Shown: positions 52,361 through 64,000 of the stretch, in pieces | Position numbering within the stretch: position 1 is the stretch's first letter | How the letters are laid out: each line of letters starts with the position of its first letter | Assembly: GCF_030272615.1 (NCBI RefSeq) | Contig: NC_081413.1 | Span: 602,952,709-603,016,708, forward strand | Reading direction: 5' to 3' | Length of the DNA: 64,000 bases | Source: Cryptomeria japonica | Lineage: Eukaryota; Streptophyta; Pinopsida; Cupressales; Cupressaceae | The notes under the pieces: generated by a model | Told to the model about the DNA's origin: nothing | The model's input: the letters and a program-made list of their open reading frames with translations, nothing else | The model's database searches: none | Position numbers and translations under genes: made by a program

Positions 52361-54190
52361 TGTCCATCTAATTACAAAACCTGAAAGCTATAAACACAGT
52401 TGCAGTAACATGGCTAAATAGGTATTAGGCGGGCTTAAAAGGGATACCTTTCTGTCTCGAATTTTGTGCTCCATTTTTTAAGCTTGTGATCCTTGTCTAT
52501 AGGTGGCTTGTTAGGAAATATTAGGATTGCCAGACACCTTCATCGGATCAAATCTATTGCTGCTAATCAACATACTAAAAAAGAAAATAGAAAATAAAAA
52601 TAAATAAATAAACAAATTTGGGAGGCTAGATCATACCTTCCTACCTACTCAAAATGCGACGAGATGGTTGAAATAGGATTTGTAGTAAACTTCCTTATCA
52701 CTTTTATTGAAAATCGGCTTTAACACTAAGTACGGAGCTATCCAAACTTTTCAGCTGCCTTGAAGGGAATCCTTCTGAATATGACCAAAAGGAGGCTGTT
52801 GATCCTGGACACCATGTAAAACGGAGCTCTCCAAACTTTTCAGCTGCCTTGAAGGAAATCCTTCTGAATATGAACCAAAAGGAGGCTGTTGATCCTGGAC
52901 ACCATATGAAAAGGACACGGTTATAATCTTGTAAAATTCAAGCAAGAAGGGGCACTTCTGCAAACCAATCACATTAATCAAGGGTTGGGTTAAACCCTAC
53001 TTCTGTTACCTTTTTGGGACTTTGCCATAATGCAGCATACAGCTACTGAAGAAGGATGTATTGTATGCTGGCTTCCTTATCCTGCACTTCCATAGATAGG
53101 CCACCTTTGGCCTGTCAGCACCATTTCTCACTTAAAAAAGGCTTTGAACATGTAAAGAATCATCTCCATTTCGTATTCATGCACATTAGGAGGCAAAAAA
53201 ATTAACTTATGCAAAAAGGCAGATTAAGATTGCAGTTAGTTTAGTGGCCTTAAACCTCAGCTGTGATGGATATTTTTTTGGGGAGCGTGACATTCTGCCT
53301 CAAGCTACAGCACACCTGTATCATGAATCTTCTCTAAGAATTGGTCTCTGTCTCAAAAATGGCACTGCTTGGAAACTAGATAAGCATAAAAGCTGGTAGT
53401 CTGAGTCTATCCCATAAGTAAGTTCAATAGTAATGCCAAAATTTTGTGAGGATTGTAGTTGCAAGTTCTGATAGCTATTTTGTCACTCAATCTTCCACAT
53501 GTTTGCTCCGCTTTTGTAACAAACCTTCATCCTGCAATAGTGATGACCTTGTGTCAACCGAGATGACTATAGATCTTATTTTTCTTTTCATTTTTGTACT
53601 TTACTTCCAAACATTATTGCTTTCTTGAAATTCTGATCTCTTTGTAATTTAAAAAAAAAACTCAAAACACTATTGCAAGAGCTTGAGATTGATTTATCGC
53701 CTTCAACACCTGTATAACTTGACAGGAGGGCATTTCACGTGTGCCTTCATTCACGAGGCCATGGGATCAGCTAGGGAATTCTTCTTATGGTCAACCATCC
53801 ATATTTATTACTTGAATAAAAATTCCTAAATTGGTACATAGGATTCTCTACCTTACATTTGTAAAATACTCGTGAATTTATGTTCCAAATGCATAATCTA
53901 CCAGTTTTCCTAAACTTGGAATTTGAAATAAACCAACTCCAAATTTGCAATCCTTAATGACAACCGAGTGAGATCAATACAGAATTTTGATGATACTTGA
54001 TAACAACAAACTCAGAAATAAACTATTTCCTAAACAAAAAATAAACTACACACTGAACTCACGGTCTGACTATATAAATTCAGGCTGCCTTCCGCAGGTT
54101 CTGAAAATTTCCTAAAAGGCAGAATGAATTAGGTAAACACCAGTTGTGGAAATGTACTTAGTACGAAAAGACAGATGTTGCTAATGAAAG
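52361..54190. other. Unassigned sequence with an 89-bp tandem duplication
   Basis: Two copies of an 89-base unit (ACGGAGCT...TGGACACCAT) lie at 52732-52820 and 52821-52910 with few differences. Otherwise no repeat partner or gene is seen. It is less AT-rich than the flanking repeats and may be low-copy sequence or intron. Confidence 0.5.
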
Positions 54191-54196
54191 AGCTGG

Positions 54197-54725
54197 CAAC
54201 CCAACACACAACTATATTTATTATATACATATTCCCAGCTAAGTTGGCCACCAAAGGTAAACTGACCCAAAGTAAATCTGACACAAGGACAGGTCAGCCT
54301 CTCAAGGAATTTATTGAAATTAAAAACAAAGCAACAAGTCAACCCCTAGGGGTGATTTTATTAAAGTTACTAAATATTTAGCGCTTATTTATAATTTTAA
54401 CTCGTTATATATTTGATAAGGAACTCAGCAAAAATCAGGTTTGGAGCAGATAATTACACTTAGTTGCTTGAAACAACCCAACACACAACTATATTTATTA
54501 TATACACATACCCAGCTAAGTTGGCCACCAAAGGTAAACTGACCCAAAATAAATCTGACACAAGGACAGGTCAGCCTTTTAAGGAATTTATTGAAATTAA
54601 AAATAATGCAACAAGTCAGCCCCTAGGGGTGATTTTATTAAAGTTACTAAATATTTAGCGCTTATTTATAATTTTAACTCATTATCTATTTAATAAGGAA
54701 CTCGGCAAAAATCAGGTTTGTCACA
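54197..54725 (-). repeat. Duplicated 247-bp segment, probable part of a chromovirus 3' LTR
   Basis: 54197-54443 and 54474-54720 are about 95% alike (CAACCCAACACACAACT...AATCAGGTTTG), 277 bp apart. The right edge GGTTTGTCACA, read on the minus strand, is TGTGACAAACC, directly after the chromodomain and a purine-rich GGGAGGAGGTAGAC. That is where a 3' LTR should begin. Each copy contains TTTAGCGCTTATTTATAA. The left edge of the LTR was not found. Confidence 0.55.
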
Positions 54726-54727
54726 GT

Positions 54728-55170
54728 CTACCTCCTCCCATCTAGCTCTAGCATCTCTGAGGAGAATTCCTTTCGATTTCACTAAATACTCGGGAATGAC
54801 CTCGTTGCTTAATCTCTGCTTAATCTCTTCTCCCCCGTATCTAGTACTGTTTGAGGTTTGAGAATCAATTTGCCTTTGTAGTCAAGTGGTGGTAGCTCTT
54901 GTGAAGGAGTGGCCTGCTGTCCAAGGGCCTTCTTAAGGCATGAAACATGGAATGTGTTATGAATCATGTTGTTGGGTGAAAGGTCTAGCCAATAAGCCAC
55001 CTCACCAATCTTTCTTACCAACTTGTATGGTCTAGAAAAATGTGACTTTAGCTTCTCAACTCCACTCCCTTGGAGAGATGATTGCCGTTAGGGCTGCAAC
55101 CTCAAAAACACCATATCATTAACCTCAAAAATGCTCTCAGTGTGGTGCCTATCAGCATATAACAATAGTA
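54728..55170 (-). pseudogene. Chromovirus integrase C-terminus and chromodomain fragment
   Basis: On the minus strand FEVNDMVFLRLQP, KLKSHFSRPYKLVRKIGEVA, IHNTFHVSCLKKALGQQ and PPLDYKGKLILKP give the integrase C-terminal domain typical of Tekay/Del-like chromoviruses. A frame change near 54809 leads to VIPEYLVKSKG, a damaged chromodomain in which the expected Trp after K is Ser. The fragment stops at about 55170, next to a 115-bp duplication, with no RT or gag found. It is a truncated copy unrelated in detail to the chromovirus at 34365. Confidence 0.82.
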
Positions 55171-55176
55171 GAAACC

Positions 55177-55405
55177 TTCCGTCTCCTTTATCATGTAGAG
55201 GTAGTTTATTTGACAATGGCCGAAGCACTAGAATATTACAATCAACAACCAGATAATTACTTTAAGAGAAATTAATAAAATGTGAATGGCTTTCCGTCTC
55301 CTTTATCATGTAGAGGTAGTTTATTTGACAATGGCTGAAGCACTAGAATATTACAATCAACAACCAGATAATTACTTAAGAGAAATTAATAAAATGTGAA
55401 TGGTC
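55177..55405 (+). repeat. 115-bp tandem duplication
   Basis: TTCCGTCTCCTTTATCATG...AAATGTGAATGG is present at 55177-55291 and 55292-55405 with only two or three differences, so the duplication is recent or homogenised. Confidence 0.9.
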
Positions 55406-55784
55406 ACTTCTAGATAAACAATTTCAAAAATCGCCAAGACATAGGGGGGGATATGGGGAACTCTTTTGAGTAGGATAATGGAGTTAATTGCTTCAACTTT
55501 TGCTCCATTTATCTTATAATACTTTACAATCATTCTTGAAGACAAGGAGATGGTACATTGGGTCTAGATAATTAGTGAAAATATCCATGAGTGGTTTTCC
55601 AAAGTCCAAGTCACCGGAGACTTCCACATGACATCATATTTGGTGTATTCTGTGACAAGGAATGCTATACACCTAGACTGAACAAGAAGAGGAATAGTCG
55701 AATGAACATTAGGAAAAAATGAAAGCCTATGATTGTTTTCCCTAACCAGCAAAAAGGTTTCAATGATCTATTTCAAGAGGGTCA
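55406..55784. other. Spacer, no gene seen
   Basis: A 62-codon minus ORF at 55564-55752 has no supporting features. No repeat partner was noticed. Confidence 0.4.
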
Positions 55785-58700
55785 ATGATCTTGATGTGTA
55801 TAGTAAGGACTTTGGAAGGAGACCTCACAGAAGGCTATCACTTAATGCATAAAATGATTCAACGGTATGGAGTTGGTTCATTTAGTTTCTCAAATTTACA
55901 CATACAAGGATGGAAGGATTTACTGGTGCTCCTTACATTTGCCAAATCATCCAATTTACAAGATCATACTCCTACAATTGGCAAGGCAGCTATGTGAGGC
56001 TCATAAGGATCTAGGGGATATGTATAGGGGAGGGGTCCAGTTTTTAATCGATAGGATCCTATGCATGCCCTCCTAGATTACCAAGTGCCAAAGGTTCACA
56101 TGTATAGACTCGGGTCTAATCTACACTTCAATATAATGGGGACTAAATTTGATATAAAGCAGTAGGAGCCCACATGAAGCATTTACCTCATCTTGAAGAC
56201 TTCTGGGCAGATCGTGCTAATGAACATGAAGTAAGGAAGAGAAGATACTATGGGTTGACCGTTTTTTAAATAAAAGCCTTAGGATATCTCCAGTCCCAGA
56301 CCTAGGTTGCAGAAGTTACATCTCTTAATGAGATATCTAAAAAGGTCTTAAGAGTACAACCGGTCTATCTATGAGTAAAAAGAAAGATATACCAACTGGC
56401 ATCCATAGCAGTAGTCTTCACACATGGAGAAGAACAAACGTAATGTAAAATCAAGAAAGGAAAAGAGAAGAGAAGAGAAGCATACAAAGGAACAAGGGCT
56501 ACAAGTAGCCAAGCTGTCAAGAAGGTATACAAGAGAAAAGTTGCAGAACTTAAAGAAGTAGAGGAAGATATTCCCTTCAAAAGAAAGAAAAGGGTGAAGA
56601 TAGTTGAAACTCCCAACTCTCCACAGGCCTTCTCACTGGAGACTTCAACTGAAGCTGTTCCTTTTATGCGCCATACAGTAGGTATTTCCATTAGTCATTC
56701 AAGTGTTCAGTGGAGTTAAATGCTTGTTGTATGAGTTCATTCTCCTTCTCATTCTCCTACCATCATTCCCTCTATGTCAACTCATTCTTTCCGAATCATC
56801 ATTCCACGTACTGCTACAACCTCATTCATTCCATTCATTTGATTGATATATAGAATAAACTTAATAAAGAGCTACTATATCGCAAAAAAATCCTTCACCA
56901 TCACTAACAAGGTCAACCAACTCCTTCCCTACTGAATCTCCATTATCCTTGTCAAACACTGACAAATTACTAAAAGAGACCAAAAGCAACAAGCTGAGAA
57001 GGAGCAACACTGACAAATTACTAAAGGAGACCAAAAGCAACAAGCTGAGAAAGAGCATTGGAGACTGAAGTCTTTATCTGTCCAAGGAGCTAACCACCAG
57101 TAGCACCGGTAGCAGGAGGAGGCCAGCACACTAGTCAGACACCATTTCAAGTAGAGCAAATTGAAGCATTCAAGCACCTACTAGTCTAAAGGACATACAA
57201 CTAGAGGAAGTTGTGTGTGCCTGAGCGATAAGGAGGAAGATATAGCTGATAAAGAATAAGAAGTTCAATTGGATTCACAATCACCTGTAATTGTACCCAA
57301 GTCCACATAGCCCAAGCTCCAAGATACACTAACAGGTCACTGTTGACCATATAGGAGATGGCTAAAGGAGACAGATTTTGGAAGAGTTGGAGAGAGAAAA
57401 AGACTAACAAGAAGTTGTACTCCGACAAGCTGTATTAACACCTCAAACCCCTCTACCACAACAAATGCAACTAGTTAGACAATCTCCACCATGGAAAATT
57501 CCATAATCTCCTTTGTACTAGGTACTGGAAGTGGATACTGCTTATTCTCAAGTCTTAGTCACATCTCCCTCCTTGGTGCCCACTTGGCTTGAAGTGAATA
57601 TTCAAAGTAAACTTGTAGTAAATCTAGCATCTAAGGACTCGTCTAGCATCATGGCCATGATAGAGGCACCTAGACCTGAAATGAAGCCAAAAACTCTTAT
57701 CTTCAACTTTTGTTGTTCCCTCTAGAACCAAGATGCTAAAATAGCCTCTCCTGTGGTAGATAAAGATGACAAGGAACTTGTAACAACTGATTTTCGGATC
57801 ACTGCTATTCACTAGGGAGTTTAGACAAGAGAGCAAGAGATACGAGGGACAATATTAGAAGACCAAGAGAGAACTCAAAGAGCAGGTAGTAGAATTAATT
57901 GCTTCATTAAGCAACTAGTGTTCCCCTCCATGTTGTGGACGGATCAATAACTCCAATGTAACTATTACAGAAATAAGCCTTCTTCACTAGACAAAGTGAA
58001 ATGTGTAGCAAGAGAAATAGAATGGTGGATGGAGGGATTGTATGACCAAAGTTGTAAAATGATGGATAAAGCCTAAAGCTTCAAAGCCAAATCAAGAGCT
58101 TGGCTGACAAAATCAAGGGCCTAAGAAATGATTGTGAAGAACTCAGTACAGATGCCCAGAACTTGGCAAGGATCGAAGTAATGAGCCAGACAGATTGTTA
58201 GTTGCTCGTAAAGGAGAACATATTAGTTGAGAAATTTTTCAACCAACCACACTCGTGGGTAGAGATAATATAGTTCAAGAACAAACTGGTGGACAAGACT
58301 CTCATAGAACTAATCGAGACAGAGAGAAGTCCTGGATTTCCAATGTGATATTTAGATGATGTTACATGACTTGACAGGGTGGTATATCATGAATATCAAG
58401 TGTTAGATCCTAACACCCGAAAGGACCATTTGAAAAATCTTCATGCTTCAAACTCAAGACAACAACCACTCGGAAGTGACAAATGGGTAAATAACTCAAG
58501 TACAGTAGCATCCAAACGAAATGTGGTCCCCCCCACACATAGATGGATAAAATTTAAAGAACAACTACAAAATATCAGACATAAGAAGAAAAATACACTA
58601 ACGATACTAGAAGCCTTTGTAGTCAGGGAACCTGATGATTTGGTGTGTGGCAGAGCACGTGCTTTAAATACAGAGGATTTTTCTGTTGGAGAGGAGTTGA

Positions 58701-58996
58701 ATGGAAGGGAAATTGGGCATACTTGTGAAATAGCAGTGTTGGCTGTCAGGATGTGGAATTGGAACAGGGCAGAAGAACTCTCAATGCCCAGCATTGTAAT
58801 TGAGTCTGGCAAGGATGCCTAGCTGATGAGGGTTTTGGTTTCCTTTCTCAACGATGAAGATGAGCGTGATGGGGTTTGTCAAGCAGAGGTTGGTGGTAAA
58901 GAGAGCAAGGAAGCAAGTAGGGCAATTGCGGTGTGTAGGAAAGAAATTTGGGAGCTAGCCCAGTACTTCAGACACACATTATTGACAGATATATGA
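55785..58996 (+). pseudogene. Degenerate multi-part coding region, unrecognised, probably transposon-derived
   Basis: Plus-strand pieces look like remnants of one protein. 55867-56076 (YKDGRIYWCSLHLPNHPIYK, CEAHKDLGDMYRGG) is followed by 56190-56700, with HLEDFWADRANEHEVRKRR and then a basic NLS-like stretch (KKVYKRKVAELKEVEEDI, FKRKKRVKIVETPNSPQ). 56955-57056 holds two 51-base in-phase repeats (NTDKLLKETKSNKLR). 57531-57725 is another open piece. From 58094 to 58996 one phase gives a coiled-coil-like LADKIKGLRNDCEELSTDAQ and then a 147-codon ORF (58379-58822) with FVVREPDDLVCGRA and GEELNGREIGHTCEI, continuing after a stop to FRHTLLTDI. I recognise no domain. Numerous stops and shifts mean it is not active. 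Confidence 0.4.
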
Positions 58997-60560
58997 AGTA
59001 TGTTCTAGTTCTATCCTTTCCCAATGTTAAATTGTGCCAAGTGATATCAAGTGGTGTGGTATTTTTGTTCAGAAGGCATTTATATTAAATAATTTGTTTT
59101 GTGTTGTATAACACACTTGCATTAGCATTCTCAAATTGTTTGTGTGAATGATCATCATCACGTTGAAATATTTTGGCTAGCTAATTTTCTATATCCTCAG
59201 TATTGCAGGTCAACGATTTTTTTTTTTTTTTGGTGGTGTGGTTTGAAATGTTGATGATTTGAATTTTGATCATTATTTTTGTTCAGAGGTTTTTCTATAT
59301 CCTCAGTATTGCAGGTCAACAATTTTTTTTTGTTTTTTTAATTTGAAAACAATTTTTAATGTCGATTTAAATATTATTCATTTTAATAGTCAAATAATTA
59401 ATATTAATTTTACATTTCCTTCACATAAAATATAAGTAAATACTTTTCATTTTACTAATCAATTTTTTTTTTTTTTTTTTCATAATTTTTTTAATGATAT
59501 AATATAAAAAGCTCCATAACGGGCTTTGTCTTTCCATTATCTTTTTACAATTAGATAGCTCGTGTTGCTTTGGCTTATGGCACGTGGCATCGTAATCCTG
59601 CACTTGGCTGCTTTGGTTTCTTTTTGTTGGCCACTCATCAGTTAGAATCTCATGACACGAAGCACTACCTCTTCTACTTGGTTGGCCTTGTCCACAACAT
59701 CATAATGAGAGTCTTGACTGATTTGAATTCAGTAGGTTGATTAAAGTTTATATTTAGAATTAATGTCAGTTGTAGGAGTTGAATGACATTGGGTATAAAA
59801 TAGATTCTAGTTGCTTGTGTTATTAAATTGTTCTCCTTAGGAATAAGGGGTCTCAACTTTTGGTTTCTAGTATTGATTATTTAATTATTAATGTTGATTT
59901 TATGTTGTTAATTTGGTTATGTAATTAATTTCATGTGCATCCGGTATCATTTGTATAGTGGCATTTGTGGGAGTGGCATTTTGAGTTGTCATCTTACATG
60001 TTAGTGTCATGGACGACATGGTTCCTATTTTTTTTTAGAGAAATGTATTGTATGAGTTGTTTGATGTCAAAATTGCAGAGTTAAATTGCAGACCTATTAA
60101 AGACCTATTAAAGAGCAGTCAATTTTGAAAATTGAACAAGTGGAATTGTGCATGTAGGCACTTTTCATTCTAAGTATTTTTTTTTTTGGCATGCTTGCAT
60201 GCTTGCATGTTAAGCAGATGTCTTGTAGGTTCTATTTACAATTAGTAGGTTTTAGTTTGCTTGTTTAGGTTAAGATAGGTGCCTTGTATGTTCATCTTCA
60301 GTTTTGTATGTATGCAATGAAGATGATTATGACTCGTTACATTCTTAAGCACACCATTTTGGAAACATCTAATTTATGCATTGTACTATTATATATTGAA
60401 GTGTTGTATTTTTAATTAATATTATGATTCATTCACAAGTAGTATTATTATGTTGTCAAAAGTACTCTAGAATTCAGTTGAAGCTTCCTTTTAGTTGGTA
60501 TCAAAGCTTAAGATGGAAGATATGTTAATAGATAGAGATCTATGGCTACAATATTTGATG
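58997..60560. other. AT-rich spacer, no gene
   Basis: Poly-T runs lie at 59218-59231, 59461-59479 and elsewhere. CTATATCCTCAGTATTGCAGGTCAAC, present at about 59189 and 59294, marks a direct duplication of roughly 105 bp. No coding signature. Confidence 0.55.
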
Positions 60561-60569
60561 TAAAACCAG

Positions 60570-61580
60570 TGTTTGATTAGACTTTGTTTGGCAAACTTTC
60601 TTTTATTAAATGTTCATAAAGAGAAGACAATGACACACTCCTAAGAAAAATGCTTGGAGAAATTTATCAAACAAAATCCTTGGTAAATAAGTTTTTCTAA
60701 GGAAAAAGCTGTGCCATGATCACCTAAATGCTTTAACATGCTCGTTGCCTAGTTGGGTTTTGTTTAGACTTTGTTTGGCAAACTTTGTTTTATTAAATGT
60801 TCGTAAAGAGAAGACAATGACACACTCCTAAGAAAAATGCTTGGAGAAATTTATCAAACTAAATCCTTGGTAAATAAGTTTTTCTAAGGAAAAAGCTTAT
60901 GTTCTTTGGAGCATGGAAGAAGGAAGCTCCATGGCTGATCACCTAAATGCCTTTAACATGCTTGTTGCCTAGTTGGGTTTTGTTGGTGTGAAGATGGAGG
61001 ATGAGGATTGTTGCATGACATTATTATGTTTGCATGACATTATTATGTCCTTTGCCAGACTTGTGAGATCACCTTGTGATGGCTATTTGGAGTACCACTA
61101 CCACCCTCAAGGTGAATGAAAGGTTTGCAATGTTGCTTTTTGAAAAATGTGGATAAAATCTTTTGACATGGCTAAGGAGGCTCTTGTTGTTCATGGTAGA
61201 TAGAAGAAAACAATAAGGACAAGAAGTCGAAGTCAAAGTCAAAGTCCCTAGGGAGATCTAAATCTCTTGATAAGTTAAGGCAAAGTGTTATAACTACAAC
61301 TAAATTAGTCATTTCTCATCTAGAGATTGTTGGCTATGGAAGAGTCAAATTCAGATTCCCTTATGAGAGAGGGAAGGGGATCAATCGTGTGCTACATATT
61401 CCAAGTTTGGCACAAAACCTCTTTTTTGTAAGTTGAATGATGTGGGTGTGCAAGTTTTCTCAAGTGGAGGATGCAAGATGATAAGAGGTGCCATGTTGTG
61501 GGCTAAGGGTTTTTAAATTGACACCTTATTCAAGCAACAAATAACTTATTGCATCTACTTCTGATGGTCATGCATTTTCA
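60570..61580 (+). pseudogene. Copia gag/protease-region relic, copy A
   Basis: Shifted plus-strand frames give copia Gag features (KMLGEIYQTKSLVNKFF, then a segment reading as MEEGSSMADHLNAFNMLV-like after frame changes). Near 61290-61430 comes the pre-integrase motif IVGYGRVKFRFPYERGKGIN followed by VLHIPSLAQNLFFVS. The gag start (60575-60770) is itself duplicated at 60762-60980. The protease active site and zinc knuckle are missing in this copy. Stops and shifts are everywhere. Confidence 0.7.
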
Positions 61581-61789
61581 AACCCAATTTTCAAACGTCG
61601 TCTCAAATTTAACATTAGGTTGATCAATGATGATTCACTTGTTAGCCATGTGCTAATTGGGCTTTACCATGCCTTCACAGTTCTTTGGAATGTTTTTAGA
61701 GCATAGAGGGCATATGTACTTGGATCAAGTTGTTGACTTCAATTTCCTTTTCTAGCTTGTGGTTGACAAATTCTTATTCATATCTAGTT

Positions 61790-62620
61790 TTTAGATGGAG
61801 GATGAGGATTGTTGCAAGCCATTATTGTGTTCTTTGTCAAACTTATGAGATCACCTTGTGATGTCTATTTGGAGTGCCACTACCACCTTCAAGATGAATG
61901 AAATGTTTGCAATGTTGCTTTTTGAAAAAATGTGGAAAAAATCTTTGGACATGGCTAAGGAGGCTCTTGCTGTTCATGGTAGATAAAAAAAGCAATAAGA
62001 TGGACAAGAATTGAAAGTCCAAGTCCCTATTAGTCATTTTTGCAAATAATGTAAGGAGAAAAAGAATAAAAATAATGCCTTCAATTTTGATTTAGATAAA
62101 TTCTCTCAGGATGGCATTGAAGAATTCATTGTAAACCTTGGCAACACATGCAAATGAATATGTGTGGATAATTGAATCATATGCCTCTTTTGCATGACCT
62201 CACATAGGTGTTGGTTCTTGAATTATGAATAGTTTGATGGTGGGAAGGTGCATCTAGTGATGCTTTTCATCTAAAGATTGTTGGCTATGGAAGAGTCAAA
62301 CTCAGATTCCCTAATGAAAGAGGGAAGGGGATCAATGGTGTTCTGCATATTCCAAGTTTGGCAAAAAACCTCTTTTCTGTAAGTCGAATGATGTGGGTGT
62401 GCAAGTTGTTTTCTCAAGTGGAGGATGCAAGATGACAATAAGAGACATGGTGTGGGGCTAAGGGTGTTTAGATTAACACCTTGTTCAAGTTGGATGCATG
62501 GATTATTTAGTGCAATAGTTATTCTGGCAAGCTGAAGAAAAGAGCCTAAGATTCTTTGTTCTCACTGTTTGATTAAGTAATAAATAAATTATTGCATCTA
62601 CTTCCGATGGTCATGCATTT
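61790..62620 (+). pseudogene. Copia gag/protease-region relic, copy B
   Basis: Repeats copy A from GAGGATGAGGATTGTTGCA (61797) through ATTATTGCATCTACTTC (near 62590), in the same orientation. It keeps an additional middle part: a broken zinc-knuckle-like HFCK-CKEKKNK, a protease-flanking segment ending MTSHRCWFLNYE in broken frames (~62190-62230), then GYGRVKLRFPNERGKG and SNDVGVQVVFSSGGCKM. Integrase and RT are absent. Confidence 0.7.
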
Positions 62621-62661
62621 TTGGTACCTAAAGTTGCTCATTCTTTGGAGATGAAGCTACT

Positions 62662-64000
62662 TGTTGATGTGCGTTTTGTGACAACACGCAACACCGAATA
62701 AAGATTGATGTACTCTCTCTTGATCAAAGTTCAATTGTATGCTAAGATTGCAATAAGTTCAAACAATTGACTCCAAGGTTTTGATTATACATCCATGGAT
62801 GTGACCCAGTTGGTTGGATGTGATATGTTGGTAATCCAAGGGGACTTACGTTTGGACTGTTCTTTCACTTCTTTGTTGTGGTTGGAACTTCATCATCGGA
62901 TATAACAATTCTGTGATGCTTTTACTTCGAACCAACTGAAGTGGAATGGACTGAAATTAAAGGGTCAGAGAACAATGTTTATCCAACAATTCAGGTTAAG
63001 CATACACATAAGAATAACTCAGGCCAACCTTTCACTGTTGATAAAAATCATCTATCAACAAAAGGTATGAGCATTTGATCTTCACCTTAAAACATTGCAA
63101 TCAATGTTGTTCATCTAAATGCTTGAAATAAATCTACTCTAAGTGAGGAAGGTGAGTTCATGCAAGTTCTGAAAGATAACTTAAGTGAACACCATTAGAG
63201 AACAATGCATCACTGTTATTATCTCAATAACTTATCGCAACAATTTCATACAAATCTCCCTTAATTACAAATGAAGGGGTCACCCCCTTATATAGGTCTC
63301 AAGCCTTGATTACATGCAAACCCTAATCAAGGTTTAACCCAAAAGATTCCACACACATGATGCAACAAGGTGGGAACAAAATATTAAATGCCCATTATGC
63401 TCATTTACAATAAATGCTTTCTTACCCAAAATGGTGCCCACTATGCATTAAATGCACCACTTTTTTCAAATTTGCCTTGTGTAATAGATGCACCATCACC
63501 TCCATAATCGGTTACATGCAAAAGATGCTCCACCACTTCATTAAATACGACGACTGCCATGCATTCTGCTACCACTTGGTCAAATATTATAGCAATAGTA
63601 AATGTGCCATCATGCTGCCATGCATTCAATAGATTCTCGACATGCAAGTGGACCCTGCCATCATAGGAACTTTTATAATTTTCCGTGTTGTACTTCATTA
63701 ATACAAAATATTCTCTTTGCATGTCACCAACTCATCTTTTGCAAGAATCTTTCTATTCTGAGCTCACAAAAGACATTTTGGAAGATTTTCTTACCTTGAA
63801 AGAATTTTAACAATCTTTTCCACTTCTGAAGGATTCCTACATGTCTAAAATTCGAGGAGAGAAGGAATTTTTTTGTGTCAAGGAATTTTGTCTTGAAGGA
63901 AGGAATTTCTACCACTTAGTCAATTTTTCACCTTTTCTAAGAATTTGTTCATCTTGGATGTAATTTTCTCTTTGAGAAGAAATTTTTTGAACCTCCTTGA
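62662..64000 (-). repeat. LTR-like sequence running off the right edge
   Basis: The plus strand starts TGTTGATGTGCG, so the minus strand would end CACATCAACA. A minus-strand TATA box, CCTATATAAGGGGG, lies at about 63283-63296, in the right place for an LTR promoter reading leftward. No primer site or purine tract is seen beside 62662, and the other end is outside the window. It could be a solo LTR or the 3' LTR of a minus-strand element. Short ORFs in it (63441-63722 and others) are not supported. Confidence 0.3.

Overview
The window looks like a stretch of a large, repeat-rich land-plant nuclear genome. The evidence is plant LTR retrotransposons (Tat-type Ty3/gypsy with a second RNase H, chromodomain Ty3/gypsy, Ty1/copia), initiator-tRNA-Met primer sites, 5-bp target-site duplications, plant telobox motifs and a plant mobile domain gene. 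A conifer or other gymnosperm is plausible, but the sequence does not prove it. I found no complete, intact gene. There are no operons, bacterial ribosome sites, CRISPR arrays, rRNA or tRNA genes.

Layout. 1-3337: 5' half of a minus-strand copia-type element (LTR 2187-3337) with a coiled-coil, multi-zinc-knuckle gag and a second unknown ORF. 3338-4390: GA/GT-rich simple repeats and spacer. 4391-30779: a Tat-lineage Ty3/gypsy element bounded by LTRs and a TAATT target duplication. It holds gag, protease plus G-patch, RT, RNase H, a second RNase H and integrase, and then, on the opposite strand, a plant mobile domain (PMD) gene at 19048-20765. Inside it at 21539-29107 sits a full-length copia element (target duplication CTACC). 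31560-32960: a pogo/Tigger-type DDE transposase relic. 34365-40573: a minus-strand chromovirus (target duplication TTATG). 40879-43323: a small coding-poor LTR element (AGGTG). 43419-45326: an isolated Tat-like LTR, itself interrupted by a 327-bp solo LTR (CATTT). 45.7-46.6 kb: microsatellites. 46657-49450: a coding-poor copia-type element with a GC-rich leader (TATAT). 49.6-55.4 kb: dispersed and tandem repeats, a possible host-gene start near 51.9-52.4 kb, and a second chromovirus fragment on the minus strand. 55785-58996: a degenerate coding region I do not recognise. 60.5-62.6 kb: two copies of a copia gag/pol relic. 62.66 kb to the right edge: an LTR-like sequence.

All recognised retrotransposon polyproteins are broken. 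Many stop codons fit C-to-T change of CAG or CGA (or G-to-A of TGG), and the catalytic Glu of both Ty3/gypsy integrases reads as Lys.

The most interesting feature is in the Tat element. It carries an antisense PMD gene with a dense array of the palindrome AGCGCT immediately upstream of it. A second AGCGCT array lies just inside the 5' LTR, about 15 kb away. This may be a protein-plus-DNA-motif module carried by a retrotransposon. That is a hypothesis, not something the sequence demonstrates.
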